From NCBI RefSeq assembly GCF_007855645.1, contig NZ_CP042261.1, positions 352,501-416,500 of the forward strand: DNA of 64,000 bases. The letters are read 5' to 3'. Below the pieces are notes generated by a model. The model was not told the DNA's origin. It saw nothing but the letters and a program-made list of their open reading frames with translations, and made no database searches. A program made the translations under genes and the position numbers. Below, one piece after another: positions 48,929-58,584 of this stretch; within the stretch, counting starts at the first letter, position 1, and every line of letters starts with the position of its first letter. The stretch is from Qingshengfaniella alkalisoli (lineage in GTDB: Bacteria; Pseudomonadota; Alphaproteobacteria; Rhodobacterales; Rhodobacteraceae).

Positions 48929-50820
48929 GGCCGTTTCAGGACGCCTGCGTTTTGGAACGCCTGCCTGATCTCGTCAATGATGGCGGGGTCGTCGATGGTG
49001 GGCGGTATGGCTGGATCTTCTCCGTCGGCCAGTTTGGCCATCGCTGACCGCAGGATTTTTCCTGACCGGGTTTTCGGCAGGCGCTTCACGGCAATCGCTG
49101 TCTTGAAAGACGCCACTGGGCCGATTTCCTTTCTGACCAGGTCGATGACCTCGGTGGCGACATCGGACGGCTCGCGAATGCATGACGTGCTGAGGCATAG
49201 AAGGCCGATGGGGCGCTGGCCTTTCACCTTGTCGCTGACGCCGATTACCGCGCATTCCACGACGTCGGGATGAGTGGCCAAGACCTCCTCCATTGCGCCC
49301 GTGGACAGTCGATGTCCCGCAATGTTCACCACGTCGTCGGTGCGCGACATGATGTAGACGTAGCCATCCTCATCCACGAAGCCTGAATCGCCGGTCTCGT
49401 AATAGCCGGGAAAGCGGGACAGATAGGCTTGTTGGTAGCGATCCGGTGCGCGCCACAAGCCGGGCAGGGTGCCAGGTGGAAGGGGCAGGCGGATCGCAAG
49501 GGCGCCGAGTTGGCCAGATGTCACGGGTTCACCGTCTTCGCCGAGCACTTCGATTGAATGTCCGGGCATGGGCACTGTGGGTGAGCCGGGCTTGATCGGC
49601 AGTTGCTCGATCCCAATCGGGTTGGCGCAGATTGCTGAACCCGTTTCCGTCTGCCACCAGTGATCGATAACCGGGACGTTCAACTTCCGTGTGGCCCAGT
49701 CAATCGTCGTCGGGTCTGCGCGCTCACCCGCCAGATAAAGTGCCTTGAGAGATGACAGATCGTGTTTCTCGATCAAAGCGCCCTCAGGGTCTTCACGCCG
49801 GATTGCCCGAAAGGCGGTCGGTGCGGTGAAAAGCGCCTTAACCTTGTGTTCTTCGATGACGCGCCAGAACGCTCCGGCATCGGGCGTTCCCACGGGCTTG
49901 CCTTCATAAACCACGGTGGTGCTGCCATTCACCAGCGGACCGTAGCAGATATAGCTGTGACCGACGACCCAGCCAACGTCGGAGGCCGTCCAGAAAACCT
50001 CACCCGGCTGGATGTCATAGATGCTGCGCATGGTCCACGCCAGCGCGACGAGGTGCCCACCATTGTGCCGGACAACCCCCTTCGGCTTACCCGTCGTGCC
50101 GGAGGTGTAGAGGATATAGAGCGGGTCGTTTCCAGCAACGGCCACGCAATCGACCGCTTCGGCATCCTGAACGAAGCTTTGCCAGTCGATGTCTCTCGGA
50201 CTAGTCATGTCCGGTATGAATTGCGGGCGCTCCACAATGACGCAGAATTCGGGGTCATGTGCGGCGATTTCGATCGCCTCGTCGAGCAGCGGCTTGTATC
50301 GGACAATCCCGCTTGGTTCGATCCCGCAAGATGCGGCCAGGATCGCCTTGGGTTGGGCGTCTTCGATCCGCGCCGCCAGTTCCCGAGCCGCGAAGCCGCC
50401 GAAGACAACCGAGTGGATCGCCCCGATCCGCGCACAGGCCAGCATCGCGATCAGGGCTTCGGGCACCATCGGCATGTAAATCACGACCGTATCGCCCTTA
50501 GTGACACCGCGCGCTTGCAGCGCACCGGCAAGCCGGGCGACGCGGTCAAGCAACTGCGCATAGGTCAGTCTAGACTTCGTGCCCGTAACGGGGCTGTCAT
50601 GGATCACAGCGGTCCGGTCCCCATGACCGGCGGCCACATGCCGGTCTAACGCGTTCCAGCAGGTATTCACCTGCGCGTCAGAAAACCACTCGTAGAACGG
50701 GGTGTCCCCATCGAACAGCGCGCGCGTGGGCGACCTGATCCAGTCAACCGCTTCGGCCTGTTTCAGCCAGAATGCTTCCGGATCGGCCAGCCAATCCGCA
50801 TACACGTCCTTGTAGCCCAT
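48925..50820 (-). CDS. prpE: Propionyl-CoA synthetase
   Basis: A 631-residue AMP-forming acyl-CoA ligase with the N-terminus of PrpE (YADWLADPEAFWLKQAEAVDW), core YTSGTTGKPKGVVRHNGG, WWQTETGSAI and C-terminal TRSGKILRS. It is close to the acsA product but is clearly the propionate branch (KPGSPTVPMPG, APDRYQQAYLSRFPGYYETGD). ATG 50820 follows GGAGG. It adds to the short-chain acid theme of the window. Confidence 0.9.
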   Translation of the reverse strand: MGYKDVYADWLADPEAFWLKQAEAVDWIRSPTRALFDGDTPFYEWFSDAQVNTCWNALDRHVAAGHGDRTAVIHDSPVTGTKSRLTYAQLLDRVARLAGALQARGVTKGDTVVIYMPMVPEALIAMLACARIGAIHSVVFGGFAARELAARIEDAQPKAILAASCGIEPSGIVRYKPLLDEAIEIAAHDPEFCVIVERPQFIPDMTSPRDIDWQSFVQDAEAVDCVAVAGNDPLYILYTSGTTGKPKGVVRHNGGHLVALAWTMRSIYDIQPGEVFWTASDVGWVVGHSYICYGPLVNGSTTVVYEGKPVGTPDAGAFWRVIEEHKVKALFTAPTAFRAIRREDPEGALIEKHDLSSLKALYLAGERADPTTIDWATRKLNVPVIDHWWQTETGSAICANPIGIEQLPIKPGSPTVPMPGHSIEVLGEDGEPVTSGQLGALAIRLPLPPGTLPGLWRAPDRYQQAYLSRFPGYYETGDSGFVDEDGYVYIMSRTDDVVNIAGHRLSTGAMEEVLATHPDVVECAVIGVSDKVKGQRPIGLLCLSTSCIREPSDVATEVIDLVRKEIGPVASFKTAIAVKRLPKTRSGKILRSAMAKLADGEDPAIPPTIDDPAIIDEIRQAFQNAGVLKRP

Positions 50821-51145
50821 ACATTGTCCTCCCTGCGGGAAAGACTATGCGGGTCGCGACCTGCGGGGCAAGCGTGCTCAATCTTCCTTGGGCAAGTCAC
50901 AATGCTGGTCGCTGACGGGTCTTTCACACGTCTGGTAGCACTGACGCGTGACGTCGTGCGACGAGTTGAAGCTTGCAGATTGATCGCGGTCCACGGAAAA
51001 CCCGGCAGAACGACGGCGAGAAACGCGGCGACGGGTGCGGCACAGGTTCGACGGCAGCTTTCTCAATGGCAGTGTTGTTGCCAAAGCGGTGACGCCTCCG
51101 CGGCCCAGCGAACCTGTGCCGCAGAGACAATAACTACCCAACGGT
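50821..51145. other. Intergenic region between maeB and prpE
   Basis: A 325-bp stretch between two minus-strand genes. It contains a 15-bp inverted repeat with nested hairpins (51036-51123) and the prpE promoter region. Open frames exist on both strands but have no ribosome site, no family likeness and an Arg/Thr-rich make-up typical of non-coding GC-rich DNA. Confidence 0.55.
51036..51123 (-). repeat. Long inverted repeat with nested hairpins downstream of maeB
   Basis: Perfect 15-bp arms TGCGGCACAGGTTCG (51036-51050) and its complement (51109-51123), 58 bases apart. Inside are GCTTT/AAAGC and GGCA/TGCC pairs, so the whole could fold as a branched or extended stem-loop in RNA. It begins 22 bases after the maeB stop on the minus strand. 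No T-run follows. Confidence 0.55.
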
Positions 51146-53425
51146 TCAGCCGTAATGCGTCACGGGGGTGCCCGCTATTGCAGAAACGTTCAGCAGTCCG
51201 CGCGTCGTGATCGAAGGCGTGACGATATGCGCGCGGTTCCCCATGCCCATCAGTATCGGGCCGACCTCCAGGCCGTTGGCCTTAGCCTTAAGGATGTTGC
51301 GCAGACCCGATGCTGCGTCCGTATTGGCCATGACCAGCACGTTAGCGGCGCCGTCAAAACGGCTGCTTTGGAATATCCTTTGGCGCACGTCCGGATCGAG
51401 CGCAGAATCCACATGCATCTCGCCGTCATATGCAAAGTCGCGCGTGGCGGAATCGAGGATTTCCATCGCTTCACGCATCCGAAGCCCGGTTTCACAATCC
51501 AGATCGCCGAACTGGCTATGCGAACACAACGCGATCTTGGGTTCCAACCCGAACCGGCGGACGTGCCGCGCGCAACCGATGACCGTTTCCGCGATCTGCT
51601 GCGGGGTGGGTGTCTGGTTGACCTGCGTGTCTGCTATGAACAGCGGGCCGCCTTCGAGCACCATAAGGGACAGCGCGCCCACGGGCTGCTTCTCCTTGGT
51701 TCCGAGGATCTGGTTGATGTATTTAAGATGCCACAGGTACTGGCCGAACGTCCCGCAGATCAGGCTGTCAGCCTCTTCGCGATGCACCATGATCGCACCG
51801 ATTGCGGTGGTGTTGGTCCGTGTGATGGCGCGGGCAAGATCGGGAGTGATCCCGCGGCGTTCCATCAACTGCAGGTAGGTCGTCCAGTAATCACGATAGC
51901 GGGCGTCATTTTCAGGGTTAACGACCTCGAAATCGCGACCGGGAAGAATGGCCAACCCTGCACGTTCACAGCGGGTTTCGATGACCTCGGGACGGCCGAT
52001 TAGGATTGGAACCTCTGACGTTTCTTCAATAACCGCTTGAGCGGCACGGAGCACACGCTCATCCTCACCTTCTGCAAATGCGATCCGTCGGGCTGACTGG
52101 CGCGCGGCCTCGAACACCGGCCGCATCAGCATAGCGGATTTGAAGACGGACCCGTCGAGGTTCTGTTTGTAGGCTGCGATGTCGTCCAGCGGACGAGTCG
52201 CCACCCCGGTCTTCATAGCGGCCTCGGCCACGGATGTGGCAACCACGCCCATAAGGCGCGGATCAAACGGTTTCGGGATAAGGTAGTCGCGACCAAATGT
52301 CAGTTGTTCGCCCTGATAGGCCGCAGCGGCTTCGGCGCTGGTGGTCTGGCGGGCGAGTTTTGCGATGCCGTCGATGCATGCCAGCTGCATTTCGTCGTTG
52401 ATCTCGGTAGCACCGACGTCCAGAGCGCCACGGAAGATGAACGGGAAGCACAGAACGTTGTTCACCTGATTCGGGAAGTCGGAGCGCCCCGTGGCGATGA
52501 TCGCGTCCGGTTTTACCTCGCGCACCAGATCTGGCATGATTTCTGGCGTCGGGTTGGCGAGCGCGAAGACGATCGGACGTTCGGCCATTTTCGCGGCCAT
52601 CTCGGGCTTCAGGACGCCTGGCCCCGACAGCCCCAGAAACAGATCTGCATCTTCGATCACATCGTCCAGAGTGCGCTTGTCCGACGCTTGCGCGAATGTC
52701 GCTTTTTGCGGGGTCATGTCCGAGCTGCGGCCCTCATAGACAAGCCCCTCGATGTCACACAGCCAAACGTTTTCGCGCTTCACGCCAAGCTTCAGCAACA
52801 CGTTCAGACAGGCGATACCGGCAGCGCCGCCGCCGGTGGAGACGACCTTGATGTCCTCGAACGACTTACCTGCGACCTGCAATGCGTTGGTCGCCGCGGC
52901 GCCGACGACAATTGCCGTGCCGTGCTGGTCGTCATGGAAGACAGGGATGTTCATCCGCTTGCGGCAGATTTCTTCGACGATGAAGCAGTCCGGAGCCTTG
53001 ATGTCTTCAAGGTTGATCGCGCCGAAGGTTGGCTCCATCGCGCAGACAATGTCGGCCATGCGCTCGGGATCGGAGGCGTCGAGTTCGATATCAAAACAGT
53101 CGATATTGGCAAATTTCTTGAACAGGACGGCCTTGCCTTCCATCACGGGCTTGGATGCCAGTGCACCGATATTGCCCAGTCCAAGCACGGCCGAACCATT
53201 CGATACGACCGCCACCAGATTGCCGCGCGATGTAAATCGGCTGGCGTTGACAGGGTCGTTCTGGATTTCGATACAGGCCTCGGCCACGCCCGGTGAATAG
53301 GCGCGCGACAGGTCACGACCATTGGCAAGCGGCTTGGTCGCGCGGATCTCCAACTTACCGGGTTTCGGAAATTCGTGATAATTCAGCGCTGCCTGCTTCA
53401 GGGCGTCGTGCCGATCGTCGGACAT
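51146..53425 (-). CDS. maeB: NADP-dependent malic enzyme with phosphotransacetylase-like domain
   Basis: A 759-residue multidomain malic enzyme (MaeB type), decarboxylating malate to pyruvate. N-terminal malic domain (AYSPGVAEACIEI, FHDDQHGTAIVVGAAATNAL), NAD(P) fold (VVSTGGGAAGIACLN) and a C-terminal PTA_PTB domain (about residues 430-759; RIAFAEGEDERVLRAA) thought to be regulatory. ATG 53425 with GGAGAG upstream is preferred; a start at 53527 would add 34 unusual residues. Confidence 0.93.
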   Translation of the reverse strand: MSDDRHDALKQAALNYHEFPKPGKLEIRATKPLANGRDLSRAYSPGVAEACIEIQNDPVNASRFTSRGNLVAVVSNGSAVLGLGNIGALASKPVMEGKAVLFKKFANIDCFDIELDASDPERMADIVCAMEPTFGAINLEDIKAPDCFIVEEICRKRMNIPVFHDDQHGTAIVVGAAATNALQVAGKSFEDIKVVSTGGGAAGIACLNVLLKLGVKRENVWLCDIEGLVYEGRSSDMTPQKATFAQASDKRTLDDVIEDADLFLGLSGPGVLKPEMAAKMAERPIVFALANPTPEIMPDLVREVKPDAIIATGRSDFPNQVNNVLCFPFIFRGALDVGATEINDEMQLACIDGIAKLARQTTSAEAAAAYQGEQLTFGRDYLIPKPFDPRLMGVVATSVAEAAMKTGVATRPLDDIAAYKQNLDGSVFKSAMLMRPVFEAARQSARRIAFAEGEDERVLRAAQAVIEETSEVPILIGRPEVIETRCERAGLAILPGRDFEVVNPENDARYRDYWTTYLQLMERRGITPDLARAITRTNTTAIGAIMVHREEADSLICGTFGQYLWHLKYINQILGTKEKQPVGALSLMVLEGGPLFIADTQVNQTPTPQQIAETVIGCARHVRRFGLEPKIALCSHSQFGDLDCETGLRMREAMEILDSATRDFAYDGEMHVDSALDPDVRQRIFQSSRFDGAANVLVMANTDAASGLRNILKAKANGLEVGPILMGMGNRAHIVTPSITTRGLLNVSAIAGTPVTHYG

Positions 53426-53578
53426 TCTTGTCTCTCCACCTGTCTCCTGCGCTGTAACTACACTGCGTAAGTCGGGGACAACAGCCCCGGATTGTTCGCA
53501 TTTCGACGAACCACCTGCTTGCATCATCGGACAGACAGCACCAGAATCGTCCGAAACGATAAGAGTCGGAGCACTGGA

Positions 53579-53971
53579 ATGAATCTGCGCGATGCCGCCC
53601 TCAAGGTCAGACTGAACGCCTATGCGCCCTACTCAGGGTTCAAAGTGGGCGCGGTTGTAAAGTCCGGTAGTGGTGCCGTCTTCAGCGGCGTGAATGTCGA
53701 AAACGCGGCTTACCCGGAAGGCACCTGTGCCGAGGCCGGTGCGATTGCCGCAATGATTGCGGCAGGTGAAACGAAAGTGACCGAAGTGTATGTCGTGGCG
53801 GATGCGCCGCGCCCGGTTCCGCCGTGTGGCGGATGCCGCCAGAAGCTGTCCGAGTTCGCGGTGGGCGATGTGCCAGTGACACTGGCGACGACTGAGGGCA
53901 CGGAATACCACACGACTGTCGCGGATCTTCTGCCGGGGGCATTCGTCACCGCAGACATGGAGCGGGCCTGA
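53579..53971 (+). CDS. cdd: Cytidine deaminase
   Basis: A 130-residue homotetrameric-type zinc enzyme. The zinc and catalytic residues are Cys50 and Glu52 (TCAEAGAI) and Cys83 and Cys86 (PCGGCRQ). First gene of cdd-deoA-deoB-add-upp; deoA starts 4 bases after its stop. Starts further left (to 53492) lack a ribosome site and start inside the divergent promoter region. Confidence 0.93.
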   Translation: MNLRDAALKVRLNAYAPYSGFKVGAVVKSGSGAVFSGVNVENAAYPEGTCAEAGAIAAMIAAGETKVTEVYVVADAPRPVPPCGGCRQKLSEFAVGDVPVTLATTEGTEYHTTVADLLPGAFVTADMERA

Positions 53972-53975
53972 CGCC

Positions 53976-55280
53976 ATGGATCCCAAACGCATATTGGGCA
54001 AGCTGCGGCGCGGCGAGACGCTCGATGATGCGGATATGTCGGCCTTTGCGAACGGGCTTGCTTCTGGCGAGGTATCGGATGCTCAGGGCGCGGCCTTTGC
54101 GATGGCTGTGTGCAAGGCAGGGTTGAGCGCCGGCGTAACGGCGTCACTGACCCGCGCCATGCGCGATAGCGGCCATGTGTTGCGTTGGGATCTGCCTGGG
54201 CCGGTGCTGGACAAGCATTCGACAGGGGGGCTGGGCGATGCTACATCGCTGGTGATTGCGCCCATGCTTGCCGCGCTGGGGGCCTATGCGCCGTTCCTAT
54301 CTGGCCGAGGGCTTGGACATACGGGCGGTACGCTGGACAAGCTGGAAGCTATTGCGGGCGTTTCAACCGACATGTCGGAAGAGACGCTGCGCCGGATGGT
54401 CACGCAGATCGGCTGTGCCATTGTCGGGGCCAGTGCAGAAATCGCGCCAGCTGATCAAAGGCTTTACGCGCTGCGCGATCACACCTCGACCGTCGATAGT
54501 CAGGAACTGATCACTGCATCAATCCTGTCCAAGAAACTGGCCACGGGTGCGGATGCGATGGTGTTGGATGTCAAGGGTGGTACCGGTGCGTTTATGAAAT
54601 CACGTGAAGATGCTTCGGCGTTGGCCCGTTCCTTGGTGGAGGTCGCCAATGCGGCGGGCACGCCCACCCGCGCACTGATCACCGACATGAATCAACCCTT
54701 GGCACCTGCTGTCGGCAATGCGGTCGAGATCGCCGAGGTGCTGAATGTCCTGACCGATCCGCAACCGCAATCACGTCTTTGCCAACTCAGCTTGGTGCTG
54801 TGCGGCGAATTGATGGTGTTGGGCGGTATGTCCGACACCGCGGAAGCGGGGGCAAGACGTGCGCTTGACACCTTGCACAGTGGGCATGCAGCCGAGAAGT
54901 TTGCCGAGATGGTGCATGGGCTTGGCGGCCCAACTGATGTCGTCGAACGGTCCAGCGCGTATCTGCCTGCTGCCGGGGTGGTCCGTCCGGTTTATCCTGA
55001 TAGCGCCGGCGTGGTGGCAGCTATCGACGGGACCGCTTTAGGTCAGATCGTGCTGGAACTGGGCGGGGGGCGTCGCAAGCCCGCTGATGCGATCAATCCG
55101 GCCGTGGGGCTGACCGACGTGGCGAGTTTGGGGCAGGGGGTGGGCACCGATGTGCCGCTTGCAATGGTCCATGCTGCGGATGAGGCAGGGTTCGAACGCA
55201 CGGTGCAAGCCCTTAAATCCGCCTTTCACGTTGCGGAGAAGGGCAGTGCCCCATCGCTCATTCATGACAGGGTACCTTGA
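53976..55280 (+). CDS. deoA: Thymidine phosphorylase
   Basis: A 434-residue phosphorylase splitting thymidine to thymine and deoxyribose 1-phosphate. Signature KHSTGGLGDATSL, SGRGLGHTGGTLDKLEAI (phosphate loop) and KKLATGADAMVLDVKGGTGAF in part. The stop shares a base with the deoB ATG (TGATG). Confidence 0.95.
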   Translation: MDPKRILGKLRRGETLDDADMSAFANGLASGEVSDAQGAAFAMAVCKAGLSAGVTASLTRAMRDSGHVLRWDLPGPVLDKHSTGGLGDATSLVIAPMLAALGAYAPFLSGRGLGHTGGTLDKLEAIAGVSTDMSEETLRRMVTQIGCAIVGASAEIAPADQRLYALRDHTSTVDSQELITASILSKKLATGADAMVLDVKGGTGAFMKSREDASALARSLVEVANAAGTPTRALITDMNQPLAPAVGNAVEIAEVLNVLTDPQPQSRLCQLSLVLCGELMVLGGMSDTAEAGARRALDTLHSGHAAEKFAEMVHGLGGPTDVVERSSAYLPAAGVVRPVYPDSAGVVAAIDGTALGQIVLELGGGRRKPADAINPAVGLTDVASLGQGVGTDVPLAMVHAADEAGFERTVQALKSAFHVAEKGSAPSLIHDRVP

Positions 55281-56500
55281 TGGCTAGAGCATTTCTCATC
55301 GTTCTTGACTCCGTCGGTTGCGGGGGCGCCCCCGATGCCGCGGAGTTCGGTGATGAAGGCGCGAACACACTTGGCCACATCGCCCAATCCTGTGCGGCTG
55401 GTGAGGCGGAAACGGGTCGCCATGGCCCCTTGTCCTTGACCACGATGGCCCGCATGGGGCTGGGCGAGTCGATGCGTCTCGCCGTTGATCCCGCACCTGG
55501 CGGGCTGGACACATGGCCGGAACCGACCCAAAAAGGCGCGTTCTGGGCGGTGGCGCGGGAACATTCGCAGGGAAAGGACACACCGTCGGGACATTGGGAA
55601 CTGGCAGGCGTGCCTGTTCCATGGGACTGGCATTACTTTCCGAAAGCCGAGCCCGCCTTCCCGGCTGACTTGGTCGAAGAGGTTTGCAAGACAGCCGACG
55701 TCGATGGGGTTTTGGGCAATTGCCACGCATCGGGAACCGAGATTGTTTCGCGGCTGGGCGCCGAGCATCTTCGCACCGGTTGGCCGATCTGCTACACATC
55801 GACCGACAGCGTCTTTCAGATCGCTGCGCATGAAGATGCCTTCGGGTTGGATCGTCTCTTGCGCCTCTGCGAAGACCTCGCTCCTACATTGCACAAGATG
55901 AAGGTTGGGCGTGTCATCGCGCGGCCCTTCGTTGGCAATGAGACTGAAGGATTTACCCGCACAACCAACCGCCGCGATTACGCCATTGCGCCACCGAAGC
56001 CGACGCTGTGTGACTGGGCGCAGGCGGATGGGCGAAAGGTTCATGCAATCGGCAAGATCAAGGATATCTTCTCGGGACAAGGTATCACCGATGTGCGCAA
56101 GGGCGATGATGCGACACTGATGGAGCATCTGCTTGATGTCCTCGATACCTCTGAAGACGGCAGTCTTATTTTCGCGAATTTCGTGGAATTCGACAGCCTT
56201 TATGGTCACCGACGCGACGTGTCGGGATATGCAGCGGCGCTGGAGTGGTTCGACGCGCATGTGCCCCAGTTGGTCAGCAAGATGCGATCTGACGATTTGC
56301 TGTTAATAACAGCCGACCACGGCAATGATCCGACCTGGCGCGGGACGGACCACACACGCGAACAGGTACCGGTCATTGGCTGCATTGCGGGGCGGGATAT
56401 GCTGGGGTATCGCGGGCAGCGAAATTTCGTGGATGTTGCTGCATCTGTTGCAGCGCATCTCGGACTTAGCAACACCGGCCCCGGAGACAGCTTTCTGTGA
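55280..56500 (+). CDS. deoB: Phosphopentomutase
   Basis: A 406-residue alkaline-phosphatase-superfamily enzyme turning (deoxy)ribose 1-phosphate into the 5-phosphate. Metal-binding motifs VLDSVGCGGAPDA, the TPSGHWELAG region and the C-terminal TADHGNDPTWRGTDHTRE are complete. ATG 55280 overlaps the deoA stop; GTG-started add overlaps its own stop by 4 bases. Confidence 0.95.
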   Translation: MARAFLIVLDSVGCGGAPDAAEFGDEGANTLGHIAQSCAAGEAETGRHGPLSLTTMARMGLGESMRLAVDPAPGGLDTWPEPTQKGAFWAVAREHSQGKDTPSGHWELAGVPVPWDWHYFPKAEPAFPADLVEEVCKTADVDGVLGNCHASGTEIVSRLGAEHLRTGWPICYTSTDSVFQIAAHEDAFGLDRLLRLCEDLAPTLHKMKVGRVIARPFVGNETEGFTRTTNRRDYAIAPPKPTLCDWAQADGRKVHAIGKIKDIFSGQGITDVRKGDDATLMEHLLDVLDTSEDGSLIFANFVEFDSLYGHRRDVSGYAAALEWFDAHVPQLVSKMRSDDLLLITADHGNDPTWRGTDHTREQVPVIGCIAGRDMLGYRGQRNFVDVAASVAAHLGLSNTGPGDSFL

Positions 56501-57483
56501 CTGATCTGAACCGCATCGAACTGCATCTGCACCTGGAGGGCGCAGCCCCGCCATCCTTCATTGGCGGGCTGGCCAAAGAAAAGAAGGTTGATATTGCGCG
56601 GGCTTTTGACGTGCAGGGCGGATATGCTTTTGGTGACTTCGCCCAGTTCCTGAAGGTGTATGAGGTGGCAACATCGGTACTGTCCACCCCGGAAGACTAT
56701 TACCGCCTGACGCTCGCGGTTCTGGAGGAACAGGCGGAGCAAGGCATCCTCTACACAGAAACATTCCTTGCTCCGGATTTCTGCGGAAAGGGCGATGTGT
56801 CAGCTTGGCGGGAGTATCTGGCAGCGATGCAGGAAGCCGCGGACCAAGCAGAGGCGCAATTCGGAACCATCTTGCGTGGGATCGTGACGGCTGTGCGCCA
56901 TTTCGGGCCCGATCAGGCGAAAGACACGGCTCTTTGCGCTGCTGAAACCGCTGGGGACTGGATCGTGGGCTTTGGGTTGGCCGGTGACGAACGTATGGGG
57001 CAAAAGCGTGATTTTGCATGGAGCTTCGATCTGGCACGCGAAGCCGGTTTGCGGCTGACCGCTCATGCGGGAGAATGGGGCGGTCCGGCATCCGTTCGAG
57101 ATGCGCTGGACCATCTGCGTGTGGAACGCATCGGACACGGGGTACAGGCGATTGACGACCCTGCGCTGGTTGAACGGCTGGTTGAAGACGGCATTACGCT
57201 AGAGGTCTGCCCGGGATCCAACGTGGCCCTTGGCGTATATGGCGCATGGAATGGCCATCCGATCCAGAAGCTACGCGATGCCGGCGTTAAGGTGACCGTA
57301 TCAACCGACGATCCACCATTTTTCCATACGAGCATGACGGATGAGTACGACCATCTGGCAGAGACATTCGGGTGGCAGGATGACGATTTCCGCGCCATAA
57401 ACATGACTGCGGCGCAATCTGCGTTTTGCGATGCTGTGACGCGAGAGAGACTGATCAAGAAGCTGGAGCCGACAGATGACTGA
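56497..57483 (+). CDS. add: Adenosine deaminase
   Basis: A 328-residue zinc deaminase converting adenosine to inosine. Zinc histidines in ELHLHLEGA (His10, His12), [19 protein letters not shown], and the catalytic [10 protein letters not shown]. Starts with GTG inside the deoB stop; its end overlaps upp by 8 bases. An adenine deaminase activity is possible for short family members, but adenosine fits the operon. Confidence 0.88.
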   Translation: MTDLNRIELHLHLEGAAPPSFIGGLAKEKKVDIARAFDVQGGYAFGDFAQFLKVYEVATSVLSTPEDYYRLTLAVLEEQAEQGILYTETFLAPDFCGKGDVSAWREYLAAMQEAADQAEAQFGTILRGIVTAVRHFGPDQAKDTALCAAETAGDWIVGFGLAGDERMGQKRDFAWSFDLAREAGLRLTAHAGEWGGPASVRDALDHLRVERIGHGVQAIDDPALVERLVEDGITLEVCPGSNVALGVYGAWNGHPIQKLRDAGVKVTVSTDDPPFFHTSMTDEYDHLAETFGWQDDDFRAINMTAAQSAFCDAVTRERLIKKLEPTDD

Positions 57484-58126
57484 AACTGCGACTGACATTC
57501 CGCATCTGACGGTGGTGACGCACCCCTTGGTGCAGCACAAGCTGACGATCATGCGCGAGAAGGACACTTCGACCAAGAGCTTCCGCCAACTGCTGCGCGA
57601 GATCAGTCAGCTTTTGGCCTATGAGGCGACGCGCAATCTGCCGATGACCGCCAAACGCATTGAAACACCGCTTGTCGAAATGGACGCGCCGGTGCTGGAT
57701 GGCAAGAAGCTTGCTTTGATTTCCATCCTGCGCGCGGGAAACGGGTTGCTTGATGGCGTTTTGGAATTGGTTCCAGCGGCGCGCGTGGGGTTTGTCGGGC
57801 TGTACCGTGACGAAGTAACGCTTCAGCCGGTTCAGTACTATTTCAAAGTGCCCACGGAGCTTGAAGACCGTTTGGTCATTGCCGTTGATCCGATGCTGGC
57901 AACGGGCAATTCTTCCGTTGCCGCGATTGACTTGCTGAAGGAAGCTGGTGCGAAGAACATTCGGTTCATGTCGCTTCTGGCGTCGCCTGAAGGCGTCGGG
58001 CGGATGAAGGAAGCGCATCCTGACGTGCCGATCATCACCGCCGCGCTGGATGAAGGGCTGACCGACAAGGGTTACATAATTCCTGGGCTTGGTGATGCCG
58101 GTGACCGGATGTTCGGCACAAAGTGA
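57476..58126 (+). CDS. upp: Uracil phosphoribosyltransferase
   Basis: A 216-residue enzyme making UMP from uracil and PRPP. PRPP-binding region [25 protein letters not shown], and the C-terminal uracil loop [19 protein letters not shown] are intact. Last gene of the nucleoside-salvage operon; the SPOR gene begins 13 bases on. Confidence 0.96.
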   Translation: MTETATDIPHLTVVTHPLVQHKLTIMREKDTSTKSFRQLLREISQLLAYEATRNLPMTAKRIETPLVEMDAPVLDGKKLALISILRAGNGLLDGVLELVPAARVGFVGLYRDEVTLQPVQYYFKVPTELEDRLVIAVDPMLATGNSSVAAIDLLKEAGAKNIRFMSLLASPEGVGRMKEAHPDVPIITAALDEGLTDKGYIIPGLGDAGDRMFGTK

Positions 58127-58139
58127 ATAGCAACCGCTG

Positions 58140-58581
58140 ATGACGCTGAAAGTGTTCCTGAACGCAGCTATTCTTGCGACCGGCATGGCGCAGGCTTCGT
58201 TCGCATCGTGCGACCCGGTAGAAATCCAGATCGGTGAACAGTCGGTGTTGGCGCAGCGCACGGATGACGCCTGCGTGACCAGCGACATGACCGCCGCGAT
58301 TGCACGAACGCCTTCGGGCACGGTGCGTGCGCCCGTTTTTTCAGAACCAGGGGTGTATATTCAGGTGGCTGCTTTTGGATTGCCGCGTAATGCCGACAAG
58401 ACTATTGCCAAGCTAGCCGTCAAAGGATTCGGCGTGTGGCGTCAGGAATTCCGCACGCGGCAAGCAACAGTTGGATATTATCTACATTGGTCCGTTTGCG
58501 AACGAGGAAGACGCACGCGAAGCTCTTCGTAGAACGCGGGTGATGGGCTTCCCCGACGCCTTCCTGCGGTATCAGAACTAG
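58140..58581 (+). pseudogene. Exported SPOR-domain protein, interrupted by a frameshift
   Basis: Signal peptide (about residues 1-22), a Cys-containing N-terminal part, then a SPOR peptidoglycan-binding domain starting at VYIQVAAFGLPRNADKTIAK. The frame changes near 58455-58470: from there the original frame yields YYLHWSVCERGRRTRSSS and stops at 58532, while the next frame continues the SPOR fold (QQLDIIYIGPFANEEDAREA, ending FLRYQN) to TAG 58581. Removing one base (within ACGCGGCAAG) restores a 146-residue protein. Either a sequencing error or a fresh mutation. Confidence 0.8.
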
Positions 58582-58584
58582 GCG

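Noticed and set aside
50824-51210. Possible small gene in the maeB-prpE spacer (plus strand, and an 87-codon frame on the minus strand)
   Set aside because: Runs into maeB, has no ribosome site, and covers the inverted repeat; composition looks non-coding.
52304-53296. 330-codon frame antisense to maeB
   Set aside because: Shadow frame; maeB domains are continuous on the other strand.
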